Part shown: one piece after another, positions 15,641 through 25,800 of the stretch
Layout: the number at the start of each line of letters is the position of its first letter
How positions within the stretch are numbered: the stretch's first letter is position 1
IMG/VR virus record: IMGVR_UViG_3300042908_000680
Location: 62,001 to 126,000 of that record
DNA from: a virus
Strand: one strand, 5' to 3'
Length of the DNA: 64,000 nt
The notes under the pieces: generated by a model
The model's database searches: none
What the model saw: only the letters and a program-made list of their open reading frames with translations
What the model was told of the DNA's origin: nothing
Program-made: the position numbers and the translations under genes

Positions 15641-18600
15641 ATGTCCAAATTCGTACTGACCGCACAATTACAGCTACAAGCCCCGAATAATGTTAAGCAA
15701 GTTGTACAACAAATACAAAGCCAGTTAAATGGCGTTAGTGTTAACATACAAGTCCAGAATGCTGGACAAGCCCAAAAACAAATTCAGCAAGTAGCTCAAG
15801 CAACTAATCAAGCAACGTCAGCAGCAGAACGCATGGGTAAAGCATTTGCTCTATCCATTAGGCGTTTTGCTGCCTTTTCTATTGCCACAAGAGCGGTCGG
15901 TTTATTCACTAGTACTCTTAGTGATGCTGTTCAAACATCCATTGACTTTGAGAGACAATTAATCAAAGTCTCTCAGGTCACTGGAAAAAGTTTGACTCAG
16001 CTTCGTGGACTAACTAAGCAGATTACTGATTTGTCTACCGGTTTTGGTGTTGCGTCTTCTGATTTACTTAATGTTTCTACCATCTTAGCCCAAGCCGGTT
16101 TAAGTGCTGAAGATACAGCCATAGCTTTAAGGACTTTAGCAAAGTCTGCACTAGCTCCAAACTTTGATAGTATAACAGAAACAGCCGAAGGTGCTATTGC
16201 TGTTCTAGCTCAATTTCAAGAAGGAGTTGGATCATTAGAAAAGCAATTAGGTTCTATTAATGCTGTTGCTGGCGCATTCGCCGTTGAAGCCGGTGACTTA
16301 ATCGACGTTATTCGTAGAACGGGCGGTGTGTTCAAAGCATCTGGTGGTGATCTTAATGAACTTCTTGCATTATTTACTAGCGTAAGAGCCACAACCCGAG
16401 AAAGTGCTGAAAGTATTGGTACTGGCTTACGTACTATTTTCACACGTATTCAGCGACCCAAGACTATTGAGTTCTTAAAACAATTTGGTGTTGAACTTGT
16501 AGACTTAGATGGTAAGTTCGTTGGCCCATACGAAGCTGTTAAGAGACTAAGCGAAGCGTTAGCTGGACTTGGTGAAGGTGATACTACTTTCATTAGAATT
16601 GCAGAAGAGCTTGGTGGATTCAGACAGATTGGTAAAGTTCTTCCACTTTTACAGCAATTTTCTACTGCTCAATCCGCGCTTAATGTTGCAATGAAAGCGG
16701 GCGATTCTTTAACTCAAGATGCTGCATCTTCACAAGCAGCACTTGCGATTAGAATTATGAAAGTTAAAGAAGAATTCCTTGCGTTAATTCGTAGCATAAC
16801 TGAAACTTCTACTTTCCAAGTAATGGCAAATACAGCATTGTCATTAGCTTCAGCGTTAATCAAAATCGGAGATTCTATCAAGCCCCTATTACCAATGCTT
16901 GCTGCTTTAACAGCATTTAAACTAGTAAAGGGTATGGGTAGTTTCTTTGGTGGTATGATGAGCGGTGCTGCTTCTGGACGAACTTATAATAAGGGTGGTA
17001 AAGTTCTTGGGTTTGCTAGAGGTGGTTTAGTTCCCGGTACTGGGAACGGAGATACTGTTCCTGCGATGTTAGCTCCCGGTGAATTTGTTATACGCAAAAG
17101 TAGCGTCAACAAGATGGGTGCTGGAAGACTAGCAGCAATGAATGAAAATCGATATGCATATGGCGGTAAGGCTAGAACATTTGGTATAGCAGCACTAGAT
17201 GGAACACAAGATAGTAAATCTGCTAACCTTCCCATTTCAGCTATACGCGAAAAACTTGGAATTAATACTGACAAAGCTGGTAACAAAAATCTTGATATGG
17301 TTATACGCGGAGTTTTGGGATCCAAAGGATCAGATTTAAATGTTACAGCTAAATCAGATACTGTGACATTAAATGATCCCGGCATCAAAGACGATATATA
17401 TAATAATATTAAAAGTCAAATGTATGGATTAATAACTAGTTCAGCTACAGCTTTAAGTAATGGGACCGGAATCCCTATGAGAAAGCGACCAATTAATCCT
17501 AACAAAGTTCTTGCTAAAGTTGGAACGGATTCTACTATCGGTAGTGTTTTTGAGGGAGCATTAGGGCTATTAGGAGGACCATTTTCTGCTGGAAAATCTA
17601 CTGCTGCCATTGATTATCCAAGAGGTCTTGGGAAAATGGCTTCCGCATTTTCATCATTAGCTAATATGCCGGTAGATGCTAAAAAAACAGCAGACTCTAA
17701 AAAAACTAGTGAGATGTTAAATAAAAAAATTCCTAACTTTTTTGCAGAGTTTGTTAAACGTTCTCCACAATATGCAAGTTTTAAAAGTCAACTAAGCCAA
17801 GGTAAATTAGATAAGCTGAAGGGTAGAGAATTTGATTTAACGGAATACCAAAGGGTAACTGGAAACTCAAAAGCTACACTGTCTGATCTTAGCGGGGTTG
17901 CTAGCCTTTCTCGCAAGTCTGGACAAAGACAACTTTTTAGACTTGCTGAAAAGTTTGCAGAAGGCGGTGAAGTATTAGAAAGAGGAACACAAAAATATTT
18001 AATCTCCGACGTTGTTAAGGGGATGAGAGAATTACAGGGCAATTCAGCATTAAGCGAGAAAGACGCTATTGCTTTATTTAACTCCAAAGATGCCCGTGGT
18101 GATTTTATTTATACTAATTTTGGTGGCAAGGGAAGTATAAAACTTCCTAAGTGGATGGGAACTTATAGGCCACAATCCGCAGCTTATGGGGCATTTCAAG
18201 TAGCCCAAGCTAATAAGCAAAATAGAATAGCTGGTGCTATGAGTAGACAGGGCAAAACTATGCGAGATTATGAATCTCGCCGTGAATTTGCAACTGGTGG
18301 TGGAGTTGGTACTGATACCGTTCCCGCATTATTAACTCCTGGCGAGTTTGTTGTTAATCGTAAGTCTGCACAGCGTATTGGTTACGGTGCGTTAGGTAGA
18401 ATGAACAAGGTGGGCAAATATGCCAAGGGTGGAGTGGTTGGTCCACAAAGATTATTTGTTGGTGGAGTTGCTGAAAAACAAGTTAGTAGAGATGTTGGAT
18501 TTAGAGAAATTGACAGTATAAATGATGCAGCAAAAGTGATGGCTGAAACACTGGAGGGACTTGGCCCAGAGATCAAAAAAGCTATATTAGATAAATTTAA

Positions 18601-21600
18601 AGGTATAGAAGCAGTCACTGGTGGCGGTAAAACTTCTCTTGGTACAAAATTTAAGGATACAACCAGAGGCCAAGCTATAGTTTCATCTAGTGGTGCTAGT
18701 GCTATGGGGTTGCAGATCAAGGGTAAAAACGTTGCCGCTAATACTAACACCGTAGCCCATGAAACTGGACATTTAGCCGATTCAGCATTAGCTGATAAAA
18801 AGGGTTTTGCCAGTACGAATAAAGGTACTTTTCAATTTGATCTTGTTGAAAAGGTTAAACCTCAAATGGAAGCAGCATTTAAAGCTGCTGGGATGAGTGC
18901 AAAACAAATAGAAACATACTTAGCAAGTAATCAAGAGTTATTTGCAGAGTTTTTTGCTAAAGCATCTCCAGAAGTAAGAGCTATTATTACATCTACAACT
19001 GATTCTAAAGTTGGAATGCAAAAACTAGCAGATCATCTAGAAAAAGCTGGTCATACTTATGCTGGATTAGAAGCTTCTGATATAACTGGCATAAAACCAG
19101 TTCCAACACCGACTCCAGTTACACCTCCTAAAAAACCAACTGGACCATCAAGCCCGCCATCCGGTGGACCACCAAGCAAACCTCCATCTGGCGGTGGCAC
19201 TCCATCAAAAACATCATCATCGACTGTAGCAACATCTAGCTCAAGCGGTGGTGGTGGCGGCGGCATGTTTAATGACGTTGGCGCAAATATTGCTATGGTC
19301 AGTGCTGCACTATCAACCATGTTACCCCCACTTGATGAAAACGCTGGAGCTTTAACAAAAGTTGGGCATTCATTACTCACATTAGGAACTACTGTTGGTG
19401 GGGTGATTTTTACATTAGGGCAATTTGGAATACAACTCAAAGCTGCTAACATTGCATCTTTCGCAAAGTCATTGACAACAATGGGTAAAGGTGGATTGGG
19501 TGAAATGATAGGTGGATTTACTAGACAGGGTGGCAAAACTAGTAGAGCCGCTGGTGAAAGTGTTACACAAGCTTTTGGAATTGGTAAACAAAGAGATGCA
19601 GTTGCTCAAGCTAGGTCAGAAAGAGCATCGCAATTATTAGAACTACGAGGTCAACGTAATTCACTAAGAGGACAAACTGGCTTCAAGGCATTTAGCGAAA
19701 GGGCAGATGTAACTCAAAAAATAAAAGGGCTTGCTCAAGCTCCAAGTAAACTACCCGGCTTACCCAATTCTTTGACCGGAAAATTAGGAAACTTCCTTGG
19801 ACAAAAAGCAGCTGGTGGTGGTCTAGGCGGAAGATTAGCTGGCATGGCTGGAAATGCTATTACCAAAGTAGGTGGCCTTGGAACTGGTGCTGTTGGGGGT
19901 GCTGTGGGCGGTGCTATGGGTACTGCTGCTGCTATGGCTGGTCCAGCTTTAGCAGTGGTAGGAGCAGTTGCTGCTATTAATAGTGTAATTGGTAGCTTTA
20001 GAGACTTAGATGACAAACTAAAAAGCTCTATCGAAGCCGGTAAAGTAGAAGAAGCTTCTAGACTAGCAGTAGCACAAAAAGCATCAGAATTTCCTCTTAT
20101 TGGTAATATTGTTAGTTCTATCTTTGGAGAGAGCGGTGATGCATTTCTACTAGGTATTGGCGAACTTTTTGGTGGTCCAAGTCTAGATAGCGTTAAACAA
20201 TTAGCTGCTGCTCAAGCCGGTGCTGCCAAAACAACTAAATCATTAGAAGAAGCTCAAAAAGTTGCTTCTGATGCTATGAATGATTTCAAGAATGGTAGTA
20301 TAAGTGCTGCTGACGCTCTTGCCAAAATAAGAGCTAAAACTGGTGAAGCCTCCAATCAACAAAAGCGAGCATCTAGTTTTGTTGCCACCAATTTAGAGCA
20401 AAGGGGAGGTATTTCAAGAGATATCTTTACTCTTGGTGGATTACTTGGTGAAACATCTACGGCTAGGAATAAAAGATTAGGCGCACAAAATGTTGAACAA
20501 ATTAATCAATCGTCTAAATTCATGGCCGATGCGTTCAATACAGAATCAGAAGCTCGTCAGGCCACTATTAGATCTGGAGTAGCTAGAGGTAAAAATTCTG
20601 AAGAAATTCGTACAACAGCTATGGGAAATCTAAGAAGTCAAAGAGAAGAAGCCCTTAAGACAGCAAAAGCTGCCGCTAAATCTGGAGATACTGCAACATA
20701 CGATGCTGCAATTGCACAAGCAGAACAATTGCGTCAAAGTATGGAACAGGTTGATAAAGAAATTGCAAACATTGAAAAAGAAGTTAAGCGTCAAAAAGAA
20801 TTGTATGACGCTATGAATCTTGGTTTACGTTCTGCAACCGCAACCGCTACGGCACTATCAGCCAGCATGGATAAGTTTTCATCTGGATTAGAGGTGGGTG
20901 GATCTTCATTCGTAAATGATGTTGAATTTTTACAATCAGCAATGAGTAGTGCTGCACAAGCTATGGATTCTGGTGAAATTCAGAGTGCTATAAAGGGAGT
21001 GTCTGATAATCTTAGAGAGTTTGGATCTTCTGAAAAATATATTCAAAAATTTGAAGGAAATGTTGCCGCGTTTACTCAAGCTCAGTCTAATTATACTCAA
21101 GCGTTTGCTAATATCAAGAAGTCAATGAAAGATGCAGACTTTAAGAATTTGAACGCTGACGAACTAAAGAAAAGGTTTGCCGATGAATTAACTAAGGGTA
21201 TGGGTGACGGTGAAGCAAAAGACAGCTTAAAGAAAGTCATCAATGGATTAGAATTAGAACCGGGTGATGTAGATAAAATACTTGCTGGAGATTTAAGCGT
21301 CTTTGGAGACAAGCTTACTGAATCTCAACAAAAAATGCTTGAACCCATAATGAAAATTTCTCAAGAAAGGGCAAAAGCAGAACAAGTATTAATTGACTTT
21401 ACTAAGAAGAGAATTGATTCTGAGAGAAATCTTGTAGCAGCACAGCAAGAAGCCCTTGATCTTGTGATGGAAGGTAGAGAACTTCAAGGTAAGTATGGTG
21501 GTCAAGCTGTTACGGGTAGGGAAAGAAAAGATAACTTGTTAGCCAAGTCTAATGTAGAAAGCAGTAGACTAGGATTAACAAATATGAAGAGTGGTGATGT

Positions 21601-22834
21601 TGGAGATTTAAGAAGAAGAAATGCTGAGATTATGGCAGGATTCTCCAATATAGAAGCTAGAAGAAGTCAACAGGGTGGTATGAAGGGTAGATCTGGAGTT
21701 GAAGCAGATGAAGCTCAGAAGGATCTACAGAAAGCATATAAAACACAGATTGATACCATTAGAGGTTTAATCAAACTAGAAGAAGAACAACTCAAGATCA
21801 CCCAAGAAAAGAATAAGCTTGAGAAGGATTCTATGGAATCTCTTGTTAAGGGAGATATAGAAGACTTTTTCAAGAAGCAATCTGCTGTTGGTGCTACCGC
21901 TGCTATAGCAAGTGGCGATACTAGATTACAGAACCTTTACGGCGGTGACGCTCTTGGGGCAGCACTCCAAGATATTCAACGTCAACAAGAAGCCGGGGTT
22001 CAAAGTTTATATGGTCAGCAATTAGCTGGTTCTGGCGGTTTGACAGAAGCTGCCGCTAATGCCGCTTTATCATCTAGGGGCGTAACAGATATGAGAGCCG
22101 CCCAAGTCATGGCAGGAACTACAGCAGAAGAAGAAGCCAGCAAAGCCAGACTTCGTGAACTAGGCGGAATGCTAGGTGAAACTGGCAATATGGGAACTCA
22201 AATGGCTGAAATGCAAGTTGAAACAGCAACTATTAATGTAAATAGTGCTGATTTGAAGTTTAAGGAAGTTATGGCCAAGGGTAATAAAGCTGCGGCTGAA
22301 GCCCAAGCAGTAGAAGACCAAAGAGCAATGGCAAGGGGTGGCATGGTATATGCAAGTCGTGGTATTTTTGTACCTCGCGGAACTGACACTATCCCAGCAA
22401 TGTTAACTCCCGGTGAATTCGTAGTAAATAGGGGTGCAGTCCAGCGTGGTAACAATTTACAAATATTAAAAGCGATGAATAGTGGGCTTGGAAGTGTATC
22501 TAGTAGTGGTGGCACAGCCCTCATGGCAAGTGGTGGCGTGGTTAGATATAGAGATCGCGGTAGTTATGGTCCAGAACAGCAAAGTCAAGGAATGTCAAAC
22601 TTTGCTACCGCCCTTGAGAATTTCAATAGAGAACTATCTAGAAATGTTGAGTCTTTAAAGGACAGCAAGATAACTATTAAGTTAGATTCTACTAATGTAA
22701 ATATTAATCTAAACGATGGTGGTTTACTAAAGTCTTTGAAAGCTCAAGTGGCACAAGAGATTTTCAACCTTGTTAAAACTAGACTAGTTGTTGGTGATGG
22801 CGGAAGACTAAGGGAAAATTCGGGAGTAGTATGA
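15641..22834 (+). CDS. Tape measure protein with embedded HExxH metallopeptidase-like domain
   Basis: This 2397-residue protein starts at ATG 15641 after AAAGGAG. Residues about 60-360 form the TP901-type tape-measure core (DFERQLIKVSQVTG, LAQAGLSAEDTAIAL, RIQRPKTIEFLKQFGV). Three copies of a GDTVPAMLxPGEFVVNR motif, typical of tape measures, lie near residues 470, 891 and 2248. Hydrophobic stretches lie near 1250 and 1430. Residues about 950-1145 are unusual: AHETGH (HExxH at 1040-1044) with NQELFAEFFA (E1099, E1103) about 55 residues on suggests a gluzincin-type zinc protease, followed by a Pro/Ser/Gly linker (about 1150-1207). Length would set a tail of about 0.36 micrometres at 0.15 nm per residue. 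The stop overlaps the next start as ATGA. Confidence 0.9.
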   Translation: MSKFVLTAQLQLQAPNNVKQVVQQIQSQLNGVSVNIQVQNAGQAQKQIQQVAQATNQATSAAERMGKAFALSIRRFAAFSIATRAVGLFTSTLSDAVQTSIDFERQLIKVSQVTGKSLTQLRGLTKQITDLSTGFGVASSDLLNVSTILAQAGLSAEDTAIALRTLAKSALAPNFDSITETAEGAIAVLAQFQEGVGSLEKQLGSINAVAGAFAVEAGDLIDVIRRTGGVFKASGGDLNELLALFTSVRATTRESAESIGTGLRTIFTRIQRPKTIEFLKQFGVELVDLDGKFVGPYEAVKRLSEALAGLGEGDTTFIRIAEELGGFRQIGKVLPLLQQFSTAQSALNVAMKAGDSLTQDAASSQAALAIRIMKVKEEFLALIRSITETSTFQVMANTALSLASALIKIGDSIKPLLPMLAALTAFKLVKGMGSFFGGMMSGAASGRTYNKGGKVLGFARGGLVPGTGNGDTVPAMLAPGEFVIRKSSVNKMGAGRLAAMNENRYAYGGKARTFGIAALDGTQDSKSANLPISAIREKLGINTDKAGNKNLDMVIRGVLGSKGSDLNVTAKSDTVTLNDPGIKDDIYNNIKSQMYGLITSSATALSNGTGIPMRKRPINPNKVLAKVGTDSTIGSVFEGALGLLGGPFSAGKSTAAIDYPRGLGKMASAFSSLANMPVDAKKTADSKKTSEMLNKKIPNFFAEFVKRSPQYASFKSQLSQGKLDKLKGREFDLTEYQRVTGNSKATLSDLSGVASLSRKSGQRQLFRLAEKFAEGGEVLERGTQKYLISDVVKGMRELQGNSALSEKDAIALFNSKDARGDFIYTNFGGKGSIKLPKWMGTYRPQSAAYGAFQVAQANKQNRIAGAMSRQGKTMRDYESRREFATGGGVGTDTVPALLTPGEFVVNRKSAQRIGYGALGRMNKVGKYAKGGVVGPQRLFVGGVAEKQVSRDVGFREIDSINDAAKVMAETLEGLGPEIKKAILDKFKGIEAVTGGGKTSLGTKFKDTTRGQAIVSSSGASAMGLQIKGKNVAANTNTVAHETGHLADSALADKKGFASTNKGTFQFDLVEKVKPQMEAAFKAAGMSAKQIETYLASNQELFAEFFAKASPEVRAIITSTTDSKVGMQKLADHLEKAGHTYAGLEASDITGIKPVPTPTPVTPPKKPTGPSSPPSGGPPSKPPSGGGTPSKTSSSTVATSSSSGGGGGGMFNDVGANIAMVSAALSTMLPPLDENAGALTKVGHSLLTLGTTVGGVIFTLGQFGIQLKAANIASFAKSLTTMGKGGLGEMIGGFTRQGGKTSRAAGESVTQAFGIGKQRDAVAQARSERASQLLELRGQRNSLRGQTGFKAFSERADVTQKIKGLAQAPSKLPGLPNSLTGKLGNFLGQKAAGGGLGGRLAGMAGNAITKVGGLGTGAVGGAVGGAMGTAAAMAGPALAVVGAVAAINSVIGSFRDLDDKLKSSIEAGKVEEASRLAVAQKASEFPLIGNIVSSIFGESGDAFLLGIGELFGGPSLDSVKQLAAAQAGAAKTTKSLEEAQKVASDAMNDFKNGSISAADALAKIRAKTGEASNQQKRASSFVATNLEQRGGISRDIFTLGGLLGETSTARNKRLGAQNVEQINQSSKFMADAFNTESEARQATIRSGVARGKNSEEIRTTAMGNLRSQREEALKTAKAAAKSGDTATYDAAIAQAEQLRQSMEQVDKEIANIEKEVKRQKELYDAMNLGLRSATATATALSASMDKFSSGLEVGGSSFVNDVEFLQSAMSSAAQAMDSGEIQSAIKGVSDNLREFGSSEKYIQKFEGNVAAFTQAQSNYTQAFANIKKSMKDADFKNLNADELKKRFADELTKGMGDGEAKDSLKKVINGLELEPGDVDKILAGDLSVFGDKLTESQQKMLEPIMKISQERAKAEQVLIDFTKKRIDSERNLVAAQQEALDLVMEGRELQGKYGGQAVTGRERKDNLLAKSNVESSRLGLTNMKSGDVGDLRRRNAEIMAGFSNIEARRSQQGGMKGRSGVEADEAQKDLQKAYKTQIDTIRGLIKLEEEQLKITQEKNKLEKDSMESLVKGDIEDFFKKQSAVGATAAIASGDTRLQNLYGGDALGAALQDIQRQQEAGVQSLYGQQLAGSGGLTEAAANAALSSRGVTDMRAAQVMAGTTAEEEASKARLRELGGMLGETGNMGTQMAEMQVETATINVNSADLKFKEVMAKGNKAAAEAQAVEDQRAMARGGMVYASRGIFVPRGTDTIPAMLTPGEFVVNRGAVQRGNNLQILKAMNSGLGSVSSSGGTALMASGGVVRYRDRGSYGPEQQSQGMSNFATALENFNRELSRNVESLKDSKITIKLDSTNVNINLNDGGLLKSLKAQVAQEIFNLVKTRLVVGDGGRLRENSGVV

Positions 22835-25800
22835 GTTCTTTACTTTGCAATACAAACGATAAAACTAGACTAGGTGCTAATAGTCGCCTCTTAGCAACTT
22901 TATCTTTTAACCATGGTCTTTCTTCTAGACCCTCTTCTATTGCAACTATAAGATTGCAAGAAGGTGTTTATAGAAATCTAAAGACTTCCTTTATTGGCAT
23001 TTCTAAGTTGCTAGCTAATGAAAATGTAAACTGCTCACCCAAAGAAGATTTTTCTGAATGTGGTGCTGGTAATATTAGGGGATATACAACCGCAAACCTT
23101 GGTATTAATTCAAGAATATCTTCTTCTGGAAAATTTAAAAGTTCTTATACAGATAAGTTTGCTGGATATAAGCCCAGCTTTAGAGCTTATGAAAAGCTAT
23201 ACCCAATTCAAGATTTATCTTTCAAAAGTAAAATTACTAATACTAACATAAATGTCTACAAAGTTGAAAATAATGCACCTAGCCCCACCAATATATATAC
23301 TAGTATTGACGAGGGTGTTTTTACTGGTGATTATGTGCAGGATGGAAAAACCGGATCGATTATATCAGATGAATCAAAATCATTTGCTCTTACTTTTAGA
23401 ATTTTTGCTTCTGGTGATATTCAGTATAAGTTTCGCGTTGCAAAGCCAGTATCAGTTGCTAAACTAAGCTATCTCGCTATTAGGGCATCAGCACCATTTG
23501 ATAATTATATACAAAAAAAACCACAACAGTATAAAATATATGATATAAAGTTTGAAGATCCTAGTGGTAATTTAATAATTCAATATGAAGATATGTTCAT
23601 CCGTGGCGATACTTACTATACTACCTATTTATCTAAACCGTTAGTTAATAATCTATTGCTACCAACTTGGGATAGCAAATATCCATTAATGGATGCTGCC
23701 GGTTCTTATAGTATTACTTTAAATATATCATACGATTGTAATACTTATCCATTTACCAGCAATTTTGATCCCGGTTACGAGCAAACATGTATAATTAATT
23801 CAACTAATCTAAGCCCCAATCCGTTCATTAGTTTGAATATGTCCGCTCTTGAGATTGGAAATAGCGGTGGAGTTGGCATCCTTCGTGATAGTTATCTAAA
23901 CTTTTATTCTAAAGTAAGAGATAAGTCTGAGCGAGAAAAGAGAACACTACTTCCAACTGAGTTATTGACATATAGTTTTAATAATGGAATTTACCCACAA
24001 GCCAGTAGCGTTTGGCGTTCAACTACAAATAATATAAACTATGATAACACTGCATCTTCTGGTGCTTCTCATTTACTAAATAAAATTAGAAATGATTTAA
24101 CTGGAGACTATATTACTGTAATAAACTCTTCACCAGTTTCAGACAGTGGAAGAATAGTATTAAAGTTCAACACAAAGCCCGATAAAGAAGCATATGACAA
24201 TTATATAGATGGGGCATTTGCTTTTGGTGGCAGTAAAGAGTTTAATGATGCCAAACTAGTAAATTACTTAGATAATGATAATTTCTTTGACATAGAGAGC
24301 TTAGAACTAAAAGTAATTGCTAAAAAAGCTACTGGCACTCCAGACTATACAATAGATGTTGTTGGATATAGTGATGACAAATTATTGAATGTTACACCAG
24401 CAATTGGTGGATTCTTGCAAAATAGCGGGGCTTTAGTTTTTGATACTAATTCAGTGCCAGATATTTCTGGATATAACTATAAGACATTTGGTATTTCTGA
24501 TAGTAGCCTTTCAGATCAATCCGAGTACTTCCAGAAAGACGCTTCACCCAACGGTGATCACTATATACTTAATAACGCACCGTTAGTAAATAGTACATCA
24601 TTCCAAGAGTATATTATACCATTAGATATTTATCAAAATCCTTATGATCTTGGATATAAAAAATATTCTATTAGTTCTCTTTTTGAAAATCTATATTTAG
24701 ATATTTGCCCTATTCCTAGCGGAGCATCTATTTGTAGTGTTAAACTAGTTGTATATTATAAGCCAGCTAATGCTCTTGCAATGCATACCCTTGGTAGCCC
24801 AGTAGATAAGAGTGCTGTACGAAAAAGTATTACACTTTTACCATCATCCAACGAGAACGGAACGCAGGTAAATACTAACGTAAAACTTAGTGGCATATTG
24901 ACAGGATTGACAACCCCAGAATATATAAAATCTAATTATTCCAGAAGATGGAGAGGTAATGATGGTAGGATTTTATCTGGTGGAGATTTTATGCCAGAGG
25001 CTTTTGATTTTTCTTTCAATCATAAACAAGCAATAAATCCATTCCTAACATCATACATAGATTTTAAGAATGTGGATGGGGATAATATTCTATCATCAAG
25101 CGGTACTGTTGTAGGTCAAGCAGATCAATATTTTAATATTTTATCTAATTTTGGATGGAGATATTCTTCTAATCAGCTTTTTACTCTTACTCCAACTCCA
25201 TATAAATCCATATCTTGGAGAAATAATGTATTTGATGCATTTGATAGGGCGGCTAGAATTTCTTCAGATGATAGATTAATTATTAATACATTAAATAATG
25301 ATTCATTTACTAATTATGGAAATATATCTAAAAGTTTTGGTTTTGCTTTATTTATTAGATTTACTCCAGATCAATCATCTGATTCATTAATAAACAATAA
25401 TCTTATTTTTTCATATGAAAATTCTACTACTTGGTCAATGGTGTTCATATGCGAAAATGGCATTCTAAAACTAAAAATTAAAAATGCTGATAACAGTGTC
25501 ACTACACTCAGCGACACCAGAAGTATACTGGAGTATCAATTCCCTTTTTCTGTATTAATTACTTATAATGATGATAATACATATAAATTTAAATTATACA
25601 CAGATAACGAATTATTCAGTTTATTTAATAACTTAAGGGCGGTTTCACCCCCACAAACCTCTTTGAAACTATTGAGCAACCCATCTTTATATATTGGTTA
25701 TTCATCTACTTACTCGGGACTTTCATCTCTACCAATGTTTTTACATGAAGTGGGGATATCTAATGGTAGATGTAATATAGCAGAATATATTAATGAAAAT

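Noticed and set aside
16216-19536. Several minus-strand open frames within the tape measure gene (for example 16984-17388, 18382-18750 and 19057-19536)
   Set aside because: They are antisense shadows of a well-supported tape measure with biased codon use; no motif or ribosome site supports them.
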